Positions 34,409 to 43,688 of a DNA stretch of 64,000 nucleotides are shown piece after piece. Made by a program: the position numbers and the translations under genes. The notes under the pieces were generated by a model. The model saw only the letters and a list, made by a program, of their open reading frames with translations, was not told where the DNA came from and did not search any database. Source of the stretch: Tubulanus polymorphus (taxonomy: Eukaryota; Nemertea; Palaeonemertea; Tubulaniformes; Tubulanidae); NCBI RefSeq assembly GCF_964204645.1, contig NC_134036.1, forward strand, positions 10,402,704 through 10,466,703. Direction: 5' to 3'. Positions within the stretch are counted from its first letter, which is position 1; the number at the start of each line of letters is the position of its first letter.

Positions 34409-34997
34409 ATGGCAGAGTATTATGGCCCGAGATACTTATCCCACCCATTAACAATGATAGTCGCGGGACCGACGGGTTCCGGTAAAAGTGTGTTTGTCAA
34501 AAAAAGTTATAACGGAGAATCTTGTCGAAAAAAATCCCGATAAGATATATTGGTGTTACGCGGAGGCACAACCCGAAATGTTCAATGAATTGGAAAAGTT
34601 TGGAGTGCAGTTTGTAGAGGGTTTTTCTGGAGAACTCTACGACAAAATAGATGGCAGTAAACGTACATTAATTATAGTCGACGATCTGATGAATGAAGTA
34701 GGGAGTAATAACGCGTTAGCTTCTTTGTACACACGAGGATCCCATCATCGCAACATCAGCGTTATTACGATTGTACAAAATATTTTCCCGAAAGGCAAAG
34801 AGTTTAGAACGATTAGTTTAAACTCACATTATATTGCCGTTTTTAAAAACGCGCGAGATAGAAATCAAGTTCGCGTTCTCGCTCAACAAGCCGGTTTGAA
34901 AAACGAAATAAAAGCGGCCTTTAGAGACGCGACCATGGAACCCCACGGTTATCTTTTACTGGATTTTAAACCGAAAACTGATGATAGATGGGCTTGA
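34409..34997 (+). pseudogene. Polinton packaging ATPase (FtsK/HerA type), single frameshift
   Basis: The frame starts at ATG 34409 and carries Walker A GPTGSGKS at 34466-34489. It goes out of frame in a run of seven A residues (34499-34505) and resumes in the next frame to 34997, with Walker B LIIVDDLM and the downstream SVITIVQNIFPKG and SHYIAVFKNARD segments typical of A32-like packaging ATPases. Total coding length of about 195 codons is normal for the family. In active elements this enzyme pumps genomic DNA into the capsid. The one-base excess in a homopolymer could be a real mutation or a sequencing error. Confidence 0.9.
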
Positions 34998-35095
34998 GAA
35001 CTAGAATTTTTCCTAGCGATAAATACCATATAATATAAAAAACAAAGAAAATCCATTAAAAGTATAATTCATCGGTTAACTATTAATAGAAGAAA

Positions 35096-35479
35096 ATGGC
35101 TCCGCGTAAAAACAACTCGTTGCAAAGAGTGAAGAAATATATACATCATCTACACGTGTTGGGTAAATGTAATAAAAAACAACGTCAAGCGTTGATAGAA
35201 TCGGCTCCGTCAGACTTAATCAAGTGTGTATGCGAGATATCCACAAACAGTTTAGCCGGGAATATAAAACATAGCGACAAAGATAAACGTGTGTTAAAAC
35301 AACATAAGCGTTACATACGCATGTTGGCCAACAATTCGATAGCCATTAAACATAAACGAGGAATAATTTCGCAAAAAGGTGGATTTCTGCCATTCATTTT
35401 ATTGCCTATTTTGAAACCTATACTGACGAGTGTTTTAACGAACGCAGCAAACCGAATAGTAGATAAGGCAACAGCATGA
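35096..35479 (+). CDS. Conserved Polinton small basic protein with hydrophobic C-terminus
   Basis: 127 residues, intact. A Lys/Arg/His-rich N-terminal half (NSLQRVKKYIHHLHVLGKCN) is followed by SQKGGFLPFILLPILKPILTSVL, a GGFLP motif with a hydrophobic, probably membrane-active or amphipathic helix. I recognise the layout from Polinton gene sets, where such proteins lie between ATPase and integrase. The function is inferred to be a minor virion component. The stop overlaps the next start (ATGA at 35476-35479). Confidence 0.65.
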   Translation: MAPRKNNSLQRVKKYIHHLHVLGKCNKKQRQALIESAPSDLIKCVCEISTNSLAGNIKHSDKDKRVLKQHKRYIRMLANNSIAIKHKRGIISQKGGFLPFILLPILKPILTSVLTNAANRIVDKATA

Positions 35480-36150
35480 AGGACGTTGAAAAGTTAATCA
35501 TTTTACCCGATTCTATGTTACCCTCGATACAAGCTTTTATCGCGAGTCAGGAGCGTCGACAAGAAAAAGAAACACCCGCTACCTACAACCCTCTAACGGA
35601 TAACAAAATACCCGACGATCTCAAATACTTAAAGTATAATCAGTTATTGCAGCAAGAAATACATAAATCGTCTACAGAAAAGGACATTAACCAAACGACA
35701 CAAGATATTAAAGAAATCTCGGGCAAATATACTACGCAGAAAATTATTGATCGGTTACCGTTAAGATTTAGGAAAAAATGTAAATCCCTATTAGCATTTT
35801 TTGAAAATAATCCAGGAATTTTGAAATGGAATGATAAAGGCGAACTGATTTACAAGGACAATCTAATTCGTGGAAGCAACAACGACGATATTTTACACAT
35901 GTCGTTAGTACAAACTAAAATGGATCAAGAATATATCGGCCTAGATAAATATATATCTGCATTTAACGAGTTGAACGTACCATTGAGTCTTATTTCGAAT
36001 AAAACGTTAAAGAGAAGTATTGAACTTACCGTAGATTTAGATACGTCGTTGTCTCCAAAGAGAAAGAAACCAAAGTATGATCAGAGCGGATCCGGACTGT
36101 GTGGAGTGCGGGATGGCAATGTGAATTTCGCAAACTGGTTATCCTTTTAA
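35476..36150 (+). CDS. Conserved Polinton protein of unknown function (224 aa)
   Basis: Intact ORF overlapping the previous gene by four bases. The N-terminal half is helical and Gln/Lys-rich; the middle carries the conserved pattern LRFRKKCKSLLAFFENNPG, WNDKGELIY, then IRGSNNDDILHMSL and FNELNVPLSLISNK; the C-terminus has a basic patch PKRKKPKYD that could be a nuclear signal. The 'gS N..Dl' and 'l...NVP...i.N' motifs recur in Polinton proteins of this position. Biochemical role not known. Confidence 0.65.
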   Translation: MKDVEKLIILPDSMLPSIQAFIASQERRQEKETPATYNPLTDNKIPDDLKYLKYNQLLQQEIHKSSTEKDINQTTQDIKEISGKYTTQKIIDRLPLRFRKKCKSLLAFFENNPGILKWNDKGELIYKDNLIRGSNNDDILHMSLVQTKMDQEYIGLDKYISAFNELNVPLSLISNKTLKRSIELTVDLDTSLSPKRKKPKYDQSGSGLCGVRDGNVNFANWLSF

Positions 36151-36510
36151 CGACTAGATAACCTAATCACGACTGTCAAAAATCTTTGACCAATGACCGG
36201 GCTTCATTCGTGGCGTATTGATATGATATATGCGGGCTTCATTATTCGTGTTTGGGCATGTCAACGGTCAGCGGGTTTTGCAATTATATCATTAGTGGAA
36301 TGGATATAGCAGTTTCATTTGTGGTCGAGCAGGCACGTTAATGATGATCGCGATTGTAAACGTTGTATCTACGGCGCATTTGAATTGCCGTTTAAACCTA
36401 ACCGATATTGCGAGAAAATTATGTAATGTCGTTTATGACCCCCGAAAGTTTAGCGGATTGATGTGGAAACATAGAAGTATACAAGGTAGCTAGCTGTCTA
36501 TTGTTCGTAA
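36151..36510. other. Intergenic region in the Polinton
   Basis: 360 bases without an ORF. GGGCTTCATT(C/A)(G/T)TCGTG-like phrases occur twice near 36200-36250. It is probably the promoter of the TBP-like gene. Confidence 0.35.
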
Positions 36511-36813
36511 ATGGAAATTCGCCAGTTGATACAAAGGATGGGATACACGGGGAACTTGAATAACTTCAAAATACAAACTATGACTGGAGTCGCAAAAATC
36601 GGTCGACGCGTAGACCTAGTGGAACTTTCCAAAACAGTTGACGGCGATTATAATCCTGAAATATTTCCCGGTTTTGTGTACAAATGTGAAAACGGAATAA
36701 AATTTATAGTACATAACGGTGGTACTTTAATATTGTCGGGTGCCAAAAAACTCAACGATTTACAGGACGCCTACGAAGAAATTCTATTTTATGCCATTCT
36801 TTGTTCCAAATAA
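36511..36813 (+). CDS. Single-repeat TATA-binding-protein-like protein
   Basis: 100 residues, intact. TMTGVAKIGRRVDLVELSK, then YNPEIFPGFVYKC (residues 47-59), then FIVHNGGTLILSGAKKLNDL and QDAYEEI match, in order, one TBP repeat: central strands, the 'Y-P-FPG-hhY' hairpin and the 'G-hhhTGAK...a...A' motif. It is closest to the second repeat of eukaryotic TBP. TBP normally has two such repeats (about 180 residues). Here there is one, so the protein would have to dimerise to form the saddle. I infer recruitment of host transcription machinery to element promoters. The gene lies between the conserved 224-aa protein and the integrase. Confidence 0.75.
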   Translation: MEIRQLIQRMGYTGNLNNFKIQTMTGVAKIGRRVDLVELSKTVDGDYNPEIFPGFVYKCENGIKFIVHNGGTLILSGAKKLNDLQDAYEEILFYAILCSK

Positions 36814-36862
36814 AAAAGTCATTAAAAGCATATTGATTTAAGTGTAAATAAAATATATAAAA

Positions 36863-37078
36863 ATGAATTGGCGAAAGTCGTTTTGTTGTTGTTTGAAGCA
36901 GGAGGAGCCGAATTTCGAGTGCCGTTTCGATCGAGTTAATTGCGTATTAAGCACGTGTTGTGGTAGCACAACTGTGATCGATGAAAGCCGAACAGAAAAG
37001 ATTCCTGGCGAATCAATATTATGGCGTCGACAAAGAAGGAAGTTTTTCAAACGCAAATACATTACTACGGATTTGTAA
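36863..37078 (+). CDS. Small Cys-rich ORF overlapping the integrase start
   Basis: 71 residues: MNWRKSFCCCLKQ, then CVLSTCCGSTTV and a basic tail. The CCC and CC clusters suggest metal binding or lipidation. It overlaps the first 98 bases of the integrase in another frame. Small Cys-rich ORFs occur in Polintons, but this one could also be spurious. Confidence 0.4.
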   Translation: MNWRKSFCCCLKQEEPNFECRFDRVNCVLSTCCGSTTVIDESRTEKIPGESILWRRQRRKFFKRKYITTDL

Positions 37079-38059
37079 AAAAGAAAAAAGAAATATCTCT
37101 TTACGGGATATACGAGACTGGTTGACCGACCAAGAAGTTTACACTTTACACGCCAAAGTACGAAAAGATTTCCAAGAAACAAAACTATAGCCTATCGAGT
37201 AAACGAACAATTTCAGGTCGACTTGTGCGACGTTTCGAATATTTCGAAACACAATGACGGTTACAAATTTCTATTGACGGCTATTGATGTATTGTCTAGA
37301 TACGCGTTCGCTATACCGTTAGAGAATAAATTTAATTCTACCGTTGTGGATGGATTTAAAAAGGTTTTCAAAATTAGAAAACCTAACGTAATCCAATCGG
37401 AATCTGGCACAGAGTTTATCGGATCAAAAACGCAGACGTATCTGAGAAATGAAGGCGTACGTTTTTTCCAAAGTAAAAACGAAGTAAAATGCGCTTTAAT
37501 CGAAAGATGGATACGTACTTTAAAATCGAAAATGTATAAGATATTTTCGCATAGAAATTCATACAGGTACATCGATCTACTTAAAGATATAGTAGCGTCG
37601 TACAACAAATCGTTTCATCGTAGTATAAAAATGACTCCAAATGATGTTAACGAGTTAAACGCGTACGAAGTTTTCAAGAATCTATACGGCACAAGTAGTA
37701 AAAAACGCGTACAATTTAAGTTTCGCGTTGGCGACACTGTTCGAGTAAGCGAACTCAAAGGTCAATTCCAAAAAGGCTATTTACCCGGTTGGAGTACTGA
37801 GTTGTTTGTCGTTACGAAAATAATTATGCGTGAGCCACCTATATACAAGATTAAAGATTTACAAGACGTAACAATAGATGGCGTGTTTTATGGTTACGAG
37901 TTGATAAAATTCAATAAAAAGGATGAAACGTATAAGATCGAGTCGATAATTAAAACTCGAGGTAAAGGCGCTCGAAAACAATACTCGGTAAAGTGGTATA
38001 ACTATCCCGATAAATTCAATTCTTGGGTGAACGCTCGAGATATCAAGACATTACCATGA
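36981..38059 (+). pseudogene. Polinton integrase with chromodomain, frameshifted, catalytic Asp replaced
   Basis: The N-terminal domain (NQYYGVDKEGSFSNANTLL; IRDWLTDQEVYTLH) is in the first frame to about 37187. After a one-base shift near 37168-37172 the core continues: first Asp in FQVDLCD, then YKFLLTAIDVLSRYA, then QSESGTEF where other Polinton integrases have Q-x-D-x-G-x-EF, and the catalytic Glu in ALIERWIRTLK. The second catalytic Asp is therefore Glu (codon GAA). The C-terminus holds YKIESIIKTRGKG...YSVKWYNYP, a chromodomain. Stop TGA at 38057-38059 overlaps the next ATG. Frameshift and active-site change both predict an inactive enzyme. Confidence 0.9.
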
Positions 38060-38861
38060 GTCAGGATTTTTACGTGTATCTCAAAAGCGATGCTAGCGTA
38101 GACATTTATCCCGATAATACGCAACATAGTTTTAAAGTTCGATTACGAACACCGATTTCACTTCAAGGCAAATGAACTTTATGGCAGATTTCAATAACGT
38201 GAACAATGGTAGATTTCAATGTACGTCGTCTGAGCAAGGAACTCATTATCTCAATATACCCGAAGGTCGTTATTTGACAATTACCCAATTAATTGTTGCT
38301 ATACAAACAGAGTTAAACAAATGGTAGGATAATAAGATAGTTCTTGCATTCAATGAACTAAGTCATAAAGTTTGTATCCGATTTTATGACAACTGCACAA
38401 TAACTTTTACGAGTGATATTGCGTGGATTTTGGGTTTTAAAGAAAATATACCGATTAACGAAGATATAACAGATCATCGTCAAGGCTCTAAAATACATGG
38501 TCCTATACTGTCAGATTCATCCGATAGTAAAACAGTTTACAAACACATCGAGGTTACTGCAACCCGCAGTTCGGATATAAACGTCGATTATCATAATTTA
38601 ATGATATATACAGATGTTATCGAACCTCAGCTGGTCGGACATGAAATCGCAAAACTCTTGCGCATGATTGATTTGAATCCGAGAAATTTTGGTAAAATTG
38701 TTGGTCGAGAATTTACCAAGTTACAATACTTCCCACTACAGAGACGGAATTTCCAAACTATAGAAGTCTTTATAAGAACTGAATCCGGGAGAATCCCCGT
38801 GTTCAGAAAAGGAAAAGTTAACTTAGCTTTACATTTTAAAAAGAAGAATTTATTGCTATGA
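38056..38861 (+). pseudogene. Polinton minor capsid (penton-like, single jelly-roll) protein, broken
   Basis: The N-terminus has the family signature FYVYLKSDASVDIYPDNT and continues to a TGA at 38173, where the frame shifts by one. An in-frame TAG lies at 38325-38327. The rest is open to 38861: ITFTSDIAWILGF, VYKHIEVTA, LMIYTDVIEPQLVGHEIAKLLR, and the C-terminal IRTESGRIPVFRKGK and LALHF block typical of this protein. Total length of about 268 codons is normal. In intact elements it forms the vertex protein of the capsid. It overlaps the integrase stop and the next gene start. Confidence 0.85.
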
Positions 38862-39268
38862 GGGCTCTCTGCGAAATCGATCGGGATGCTTGTAAATATT
38901 ACATGAACCAATGCGGTTCGGGTATTGATGTATATACGGCGTCTCCCGTACAAGGCGGTGCAGGCTTTGCATCAGTCTTGGGAGGGCTGGCTCGACCAGC
39001 TATTCCACTACTAAAAAATATGGCTAAGCAAGCGGTTCATCATTTACTGAGAACGGGTCTACACGTAGCTAGCGATGTGGTAGGCGGAAAGAATATCGCG
39101 ACAGCCCTCAAAGATCGTGGCATCGAAACAATGGGTCGCATTATCAGACGAAGCTTAAAAAGACCATCTACCTCAACCCCAAAATCAATAAAAGGTCGTA
39201 AACGACGTAGGCGTATAACAACCGGAAAACGTGTACGAAAAACCAAAGCAACCGCTGAAGCGTACTAA
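38858..39268 (+). CDS. Polinton core/pVI-like small basic protein
   Basis: 136 residues, intact. YYMNQCGSGIDVYTASPVQG, GGAGFASVLGGLARPAIPLL, then a KNMAKQAVHHLLRTGLHVAS helix and a strongly basic tail (GRKRRRRITTGKRVRKTK). The 'QaG.G...f.g...Q.G.G...l....R.a.Pll' pattern is a constant neighbour of Polinton capsid genes and resembles adenovirus cement/core proteins in layout. Inferred to be an internal virion protein. ATGA overlap with the penton gene; two bases separate it from the capsid gene. Confidence 0.75.
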   Translation: MRALCEIDRDACKYYMNQCGSGIDVYTASPVQGGAGFASVLGGLARPAIPLLKNMAKQAVHHLLRTGLHVASDVVGGKNIATALKDRGIETMGRIIRRSLKRPSTSTPKSIKGRKRRRRITTGKRVRKTKATAEAY

Positions 39269-39270
39269 TT

Positions 39271-40571
39271 ATGTCGTTATTAGTACATAAGGATTCGCCA
39301 TTTTGCGTCAAGTCTGAACTCGATCTGTTTACAGTTCCCGGAACACAGATAAATTTCAAGCGTATGAGCGTATGAGCCTACTACATCGATTAACGATATG
39401 GGACCGATTGTATTCAGAGTACCGAAAACTGAACAATATTTAGATTTAAACGTCACGTATTTAAAACTACAGTTTAAAATAGTTAACGCCGATGGAACTA
39501 ATGTGGGTCCTGAAAAGTCTGTCTCAATGATCAATGGCGCCTATAGTCTATTTAGCGATGTACAAATTATGCTTAATGACCGAGTAGTTACCCACGACGG
39601 TGGATTATACCCGTTCAAGTGTGAACCTGAAAATATGGTTAATTACAACTCGGAAACTAAAAACAACAGCTGGCTACAATGCGATCTTTATGCCGAAGAC
39701 GAAGCCGGAAAAAAGTCAAATATCGATCCTACTTTACCAAACGCGAATTCTGGTTTGGTCAGAAGGAATAACTACACTAAAGGCAGTAAAATGGTTTGCG
39801 CTTATTCTCGCTTGTAAAGCGATGTAATGAGAATGAATAAGATTTTCTTCAACAATACAGATTTACAAATAAAACTAACTCGATCAAAGGAAAGTTTTGC
39901 TCTAGTTTCCCCCGCCGAAAACCGATTTTCGTATAAAGATTGAAAGCGCTCAACTATACATTCGTAAACTAGAACTGGATAGTTCTGTTTTAGTAGCGCA
40001 TGCTAAAGCAATGGAAAAGAATACAGCAAAATATTATTTTTCGAGAACTGAATTATTATCGTTGTATATTCCAAGAGGTCATAGAACAATTATCAAGGAC
40101 TCCGTTTTCGTCGGCGAGATACCAAAGGCTATTGTTTTAGCTTTAGTGGACGACGACGCGTTGAGCGGTAATTACAAAAAGAATCCGTTCAATTTCAAGG
40201 ATTATTCATTGAATTATATAGGGGTGACCATTGATAATGTCCATGCACAAAACTCGCCGTTAATTATAGACTCTCGTGGCGACGGTTGCGAAGTGTATCA
40301 CGGTTTATATTTAGCCCGGGGCTTATTGTATAAAAACGAAGGAATTGGGATAAAACGTGAGGATTTCAAAAATGGTAATTTTATTTGTGGATTCAATATA
40401 TCGCCAGAGTATGGGGATCAAACGCATCTGTCACTAATTAAAAAGGGGTCAATAAAAATCGAAATGCGATTTGATGAAGCTTTACCGCATAACGTGAATT
40501 TGATTGTTTACGCCGTTTTCGACGAATTACTACAAGTCACTAAAGAACGTCATATAGAGATCGATTATTAA
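39271..40571 (+). pseudogene. Polinton major capsid protein (double jelly-roll), broken
   Basis: The N-terminus has KSELDLFTVPGTQINF, and then a frame change occurs near 39361-39376, where the 8-mer CGTATGAG is present twice in tandem (removing one copy alone does not restore frame). The next block (39377-39942) carries YLDLNVTYLKL, MINGAYSLFSDVQIMLN and LYPFKCEPENMVNYN, with an in-frame TAA at 39815-39817. A one-base shift near 39930-39940 leads into the C-terminal block, with YIPRGHRTIIKDSVFVGEIP, NPFNFKDY and IKIEMRFDEALPHNVNLIVY. Size and order of motifs match the Polinton major capsid protein (about 430 codons). It would form the trimeric capsomer. Confidence 0.88.
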
Positions 40572-40576
40572 CGACC

Positions 40577-41041
40577 ATGTTGTACACAAACCAAATTTTA
40601 GAGTTTATGAAAAAAGACGAATGTCTGAAAGCGTTTTTCGTTGGTGTGTTCCCATGTGACGGACTACCGAATATAACGCGTTATCCAGCTGGTTTTATAG
40701 TAAACACTGATAATCACGATGAGCCCGGCGAACACTGGTTAGCTGTATATATAAACGAATACGGATTTGGTTATTTTTTTGATTCCTTCGGACAATTACC
40801 CCGAACTTATGATATAATGTTAGAAAAATACTTGGATGAAAATTGTATAGACTGGAAATATAATAGTAAGATGTATCAAAATGTATTATCCGATGTATGT
40901 GGTTATTACGCTATATTTGTACTATTACACCTATGTCACGGTAACGATGTACGCGATATTACGAAACTATTGTCAAACAAAACTACTGATAATGATTATT
41001 TTGTAAAAAAATTCATCGTGAAATATTTTAAGCTTCTATAA
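40577..41041 (+). CDS. Adenovirus-type maturation cysteine protease
   Basis: 154 residues, intact. GEHWLAVYIN gives His53, FFDSFGQLP gives Asp69, YQNVLSDVCGYYAIF gives Gln101 (oxyanion) and Cys108. This order and spacing is that of the adenain/Ulp1-like family (clan CE, C5), used to cleave capsid precursors during assembly. It starts five bases after the capsid stop, consistent with co-transcription. The only major morphogenesis enzyme of this element without a lesion. Confidence 0.9.
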   Translation: MLYTNQILEFMKKDECLKAFFVGVFPCDGLPNITRYPAGFIVNTDNHDEPGEHWLAVYINEYGFGYFFDSFGQLPRTYDIMLEKYLDENCIDWKYNSKMYQNVLSDVCGYYAIFVLLHLCHGNDVRDITKLLSNKTTDNDYFVKKFIVKYFKLL

Positions 41042-41217
41042 TAAAACCACAATGTAAATGAATTTAGTCGTTTTTTAGATTCTACAAAATCACCGAGGAA
41101 AAAAGTTTTGTTAAAACTTGGAGAAAAAACTGAAGCAAAAAGCGCGGCAAGGCAAATTAACACTGGCTCTTTCTTGAAAATTGAAGTGGTCCTGAAAAGG
41201 ACCTTTTGAGGAAGGGG
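41042..41217. other. Convergent intergenic region
   Basis: Lies between the protease (plus) and the RING gene (minus). No AATAAA is clear on the plus strand; nothing else seen. Confidence 0.3.
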
Positions 41218-41611
41218 TCAGTGTCCGAGTTCGTCGTCGTCGTATTCTTCGGCAGTGTTGTCATCAACATCATCGACGTTGCTGCTGCTGTTGTTGCCGT
41301 CTCTGGTGACGGCGGCGCCGGTTTCGTCGCATTCTCTGTTCTTCTTTGCGTATATGCCCCGCAAACATACGTGCCCAGCGCACAACATTTCTGCAGAGTG
41401 GGCACAAAAATACATCATTAGCGTCTTCACGCCCCAGTTCAAGGTTTCTTCGTATTATGGTGGAGACGCAGCTTCCACACGTCAAGTTTCTGTATTGACA
41501 CTGGCTACATAGTAGCCAGCACCGCTGACCGGACGTGAAGCATATGCCGCACTCGAGCACTGCATCGGCATCATCCGGTATCTCAAACCAACGTGCTCCA
41601 ATCACAGACAT
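41218..41611 (-). CDS. RING-type zinc-binding protein, probable E3 ligase-like
   Basis: The minus-strand frame from 41611 encodes CGICF, CSQC, TCGSCVSTI and FLCPLC, eight Cys in four CxxC pairs with RING-like spacing, followed by a basic Arg/Gln-rich stretch ending at 41270. In the neighbouring frame the same DNA ends in an acidic tail (DDVDDNTAEEYDDDELGH, 41218 end), which looks more natural, so a frameshift around 41330 is possible in this GTT/CGT-repeat-rich stretch. Function inferred: ubiquitin ligase or other zinc-dependent host interaction. Confidence 0.6.
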
Positions 41612-42461
41612 GTTGGAAATGATTTGTCCTAAAACTACCCCCTTATTTATGGGTCTAAGTCAGACGACTAATTAGTTGATTAATTCTTATAGTCTAACAG
41701 TTTACTCAAAGTATTTGAGGATTCTATCACATATTATTAACGGTGTTTTTGATACTCTGGTCTATTATCACCCAGCATATAAGACCATCTGTTCGGTTTT
41801 ATCTAAACAACTTAATTACCTCAGCGCTATGAGCACTAAAATGTTCGAATTATTGCTAGTGTAATTGGTTTGAAACCTCACACCTATTTTCCCATCGCGG
41901 ACGTGTCTCCGATCTAAATCACTTAATTGCCTTCGTCTTCCACATATAATTAACGGTGTTTGGATACTATCGACCCATATGCTTCTGGTAATTGGTTTTG
42001 CTCACACCTATTTTCCCCAATCGTGGTCGTGTATTGATCTAAATCAATTAATTGCCTTCTTTGTCGGTATATCGTATCATGGGTCTGGATAGCAACGAAA
42101 TGCTAGATTAACGTATTGTTAAATCAGAATGATTCAAAAATGAAATCTTTTATTCAATTAATGTTTTATTTAGTCCTAAAAACATAAATATTTTTATAAA
42201 TATTGTAGATAAACATAGGTCATATACCTATACACGAAAAAACCATAAATTTCATAAAAGATAGAAACTCACTACTTTAGTTAATCCTCTTTGGTTAGAG
42301 CGGATCTTAATGAAGTCCTGGATTAGTCATTTCGGATACTTATTTCTATCTAAGAGTTTAACGCAAACTAACGTATATAAATTGATGTATTTTTTTTACA
42401 CATTTTGTTGTTCGGTTATGATATAAATATTATCTAATTAATATCTTTTAAACTACTTTAA
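41612..42461. repeat. Intergenic region with diverged direct duplication
   Basis: 41862-41945 and 41985-42062 share TAATTGGTTT...CTCACACCTATTTTCCC...GATCTAAATCA.TTAATTGCC. TTAACGGTGTTT also recurs near 41738 and 41951. No gene seen in the remaining sequence. Confidence 0.55.
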
Positions 42462-43285
42462 TTATACTTGGGTGATCATTACACCGTATTCAGGTGTTTT
42501 TCGTACTCCAGAAGTGTCTTTTGCGCAGTACGGACACCTGTATTCCTGATTCGAGTGACTGGAATCATACCAACAGGGCGTCATGTTGGCTAGTTCGGGT
42601 ATATCGTCATTGAAATTAATGTCTTTCAATTTTTTCCATTGTTCCAATGTTAGTTTCCGCATCTAGTCGGAGAAACAGTGAGAGGTTCATCGAATAGATC
42701 GTATTTTCGGATATCTACGTAAATACGATGATCGTGACTAGACCTATATATTTTGATAAAGTTCGTACGACCAACAGTCATTACACCCACGTATTCGATA
42801 TCTTCTTTAACGCGCGCAATTTCGTGTTCGATATCGGCTTTACAATAATCTATATGCACCCACTCTTGGAGATCGAGCGAAATACCGTTTTTAGTGGGAT
42901 ACAGTTGTTTTCTTCGTTCACAACACTCGTACGACCGTAAATCTACACGTTTTACCCCCTGCCACGTTTTCGCACTCGCGTAAACAAGAGATCCTAGATA
43001 ATGGGGTTCGGGGTCATTGTTCCAGGTGTTACGCAAGTTCGCACTTTTCGACGGGCCGGCGACAGCGTTGTCATTAACGATCGAACCTAAAAGAACAATA
43101 AAATATCATATATCAGTATACGTATGTCTTAATATTTGACGGTTTCGAATACGGGAAATAAGTAGAAACTTACTAAAGTCGAGTTTCAGCGAGGGGTGTT
43201 TTCTTTTTCTAGATTGAAGCGATGACTTTGCTTTAACTGGTGTATTAGATATTTCTAAAATACTTTGTCCGCTGGCCGAATCCAT
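42462..43285 (-). pseudogene. Two-domain PC4/p15-like protein of the Polinton, spliced, frameshifted near the end
   Basis: Exon 1 is 43174-43285 (37 codons plus one base; basic SRKRKH segment), donor GTAAGT. Exon 2 starts at 43086 after CTTTTAG. Exon 2 encodes first SLVYASAKTWQGVKRVDLRSY and LYPTKNGISLDLQEW, and then a second copy of the layout, NFIKIYRSSHDHRIYVDIRKY and VSPTR, where the frame breaks near 42660 and resumes with LTLEQWKKLKD. 'hDhR.Y...PTk.GIsL...qW' is the signature of the PC4/p15 single-strand DNA-binding coactivator domain. A terminal CPYC motif follows in the second part. Inferred role: transcription or replication cofactor of the element. Confidence 0.65.
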
Positions 43286-43688
43286 TATTACGATGATGTT
43301 GTATGATGTTGACGGTTCAAAGTCTCTGAGCAGAATGACTAAATTATGGATTTGCAACGCGTTTTTATTGTCAGAAATGACTTGCCCGAACTCGTTTTAT
43401 GGTTTTACGTGTTGTTACGAAATATGTTCGCCTAAACTTGTCTATGATTTCACAATAGCCGTCAAAAGAAGCCATCTTGGATTTTACCCCGCTCCCCTCT
43501 CTATACACGCTCTCGCATAGGATTATGTAATCATGGCGTCATCTAGGATGACGTCACTCGCTTACACACGTACACACAAACGCACGCATGCGCACGCATC
43601 TGTATAGGATTACGGACTAGCGCCATCTAGGATTCAACTGCGCACTCGCTTTGTTTACACTCGCATAAACGAGACGTGATTTACGAAA
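43286..43688. promoter_or_regulatory. Divergent promoter region with repeated GCCATCTAGGAT-type motifs
   Basis: Copies of (G/T)C(C/A)ATCT(A/T)GGAT occur at about 43473, 43533 and 43624, the middle one joined to TGACGTCA, a CRE-like palindrome. Similar motifs return at 44343 and 44445 and in the 28-bp repeats at 44596-44679, so they appear to be an element-wide regulatory motif. Confidence 0.5.

Noticed and set aside
39361-39376. 8-bp tandem duplication as sole cause of the major capsid frameshift
   Set aside because: Removing one copy shifts the frame by two, but the downstream frame requires a net change of one, so another indel must exist nearby.
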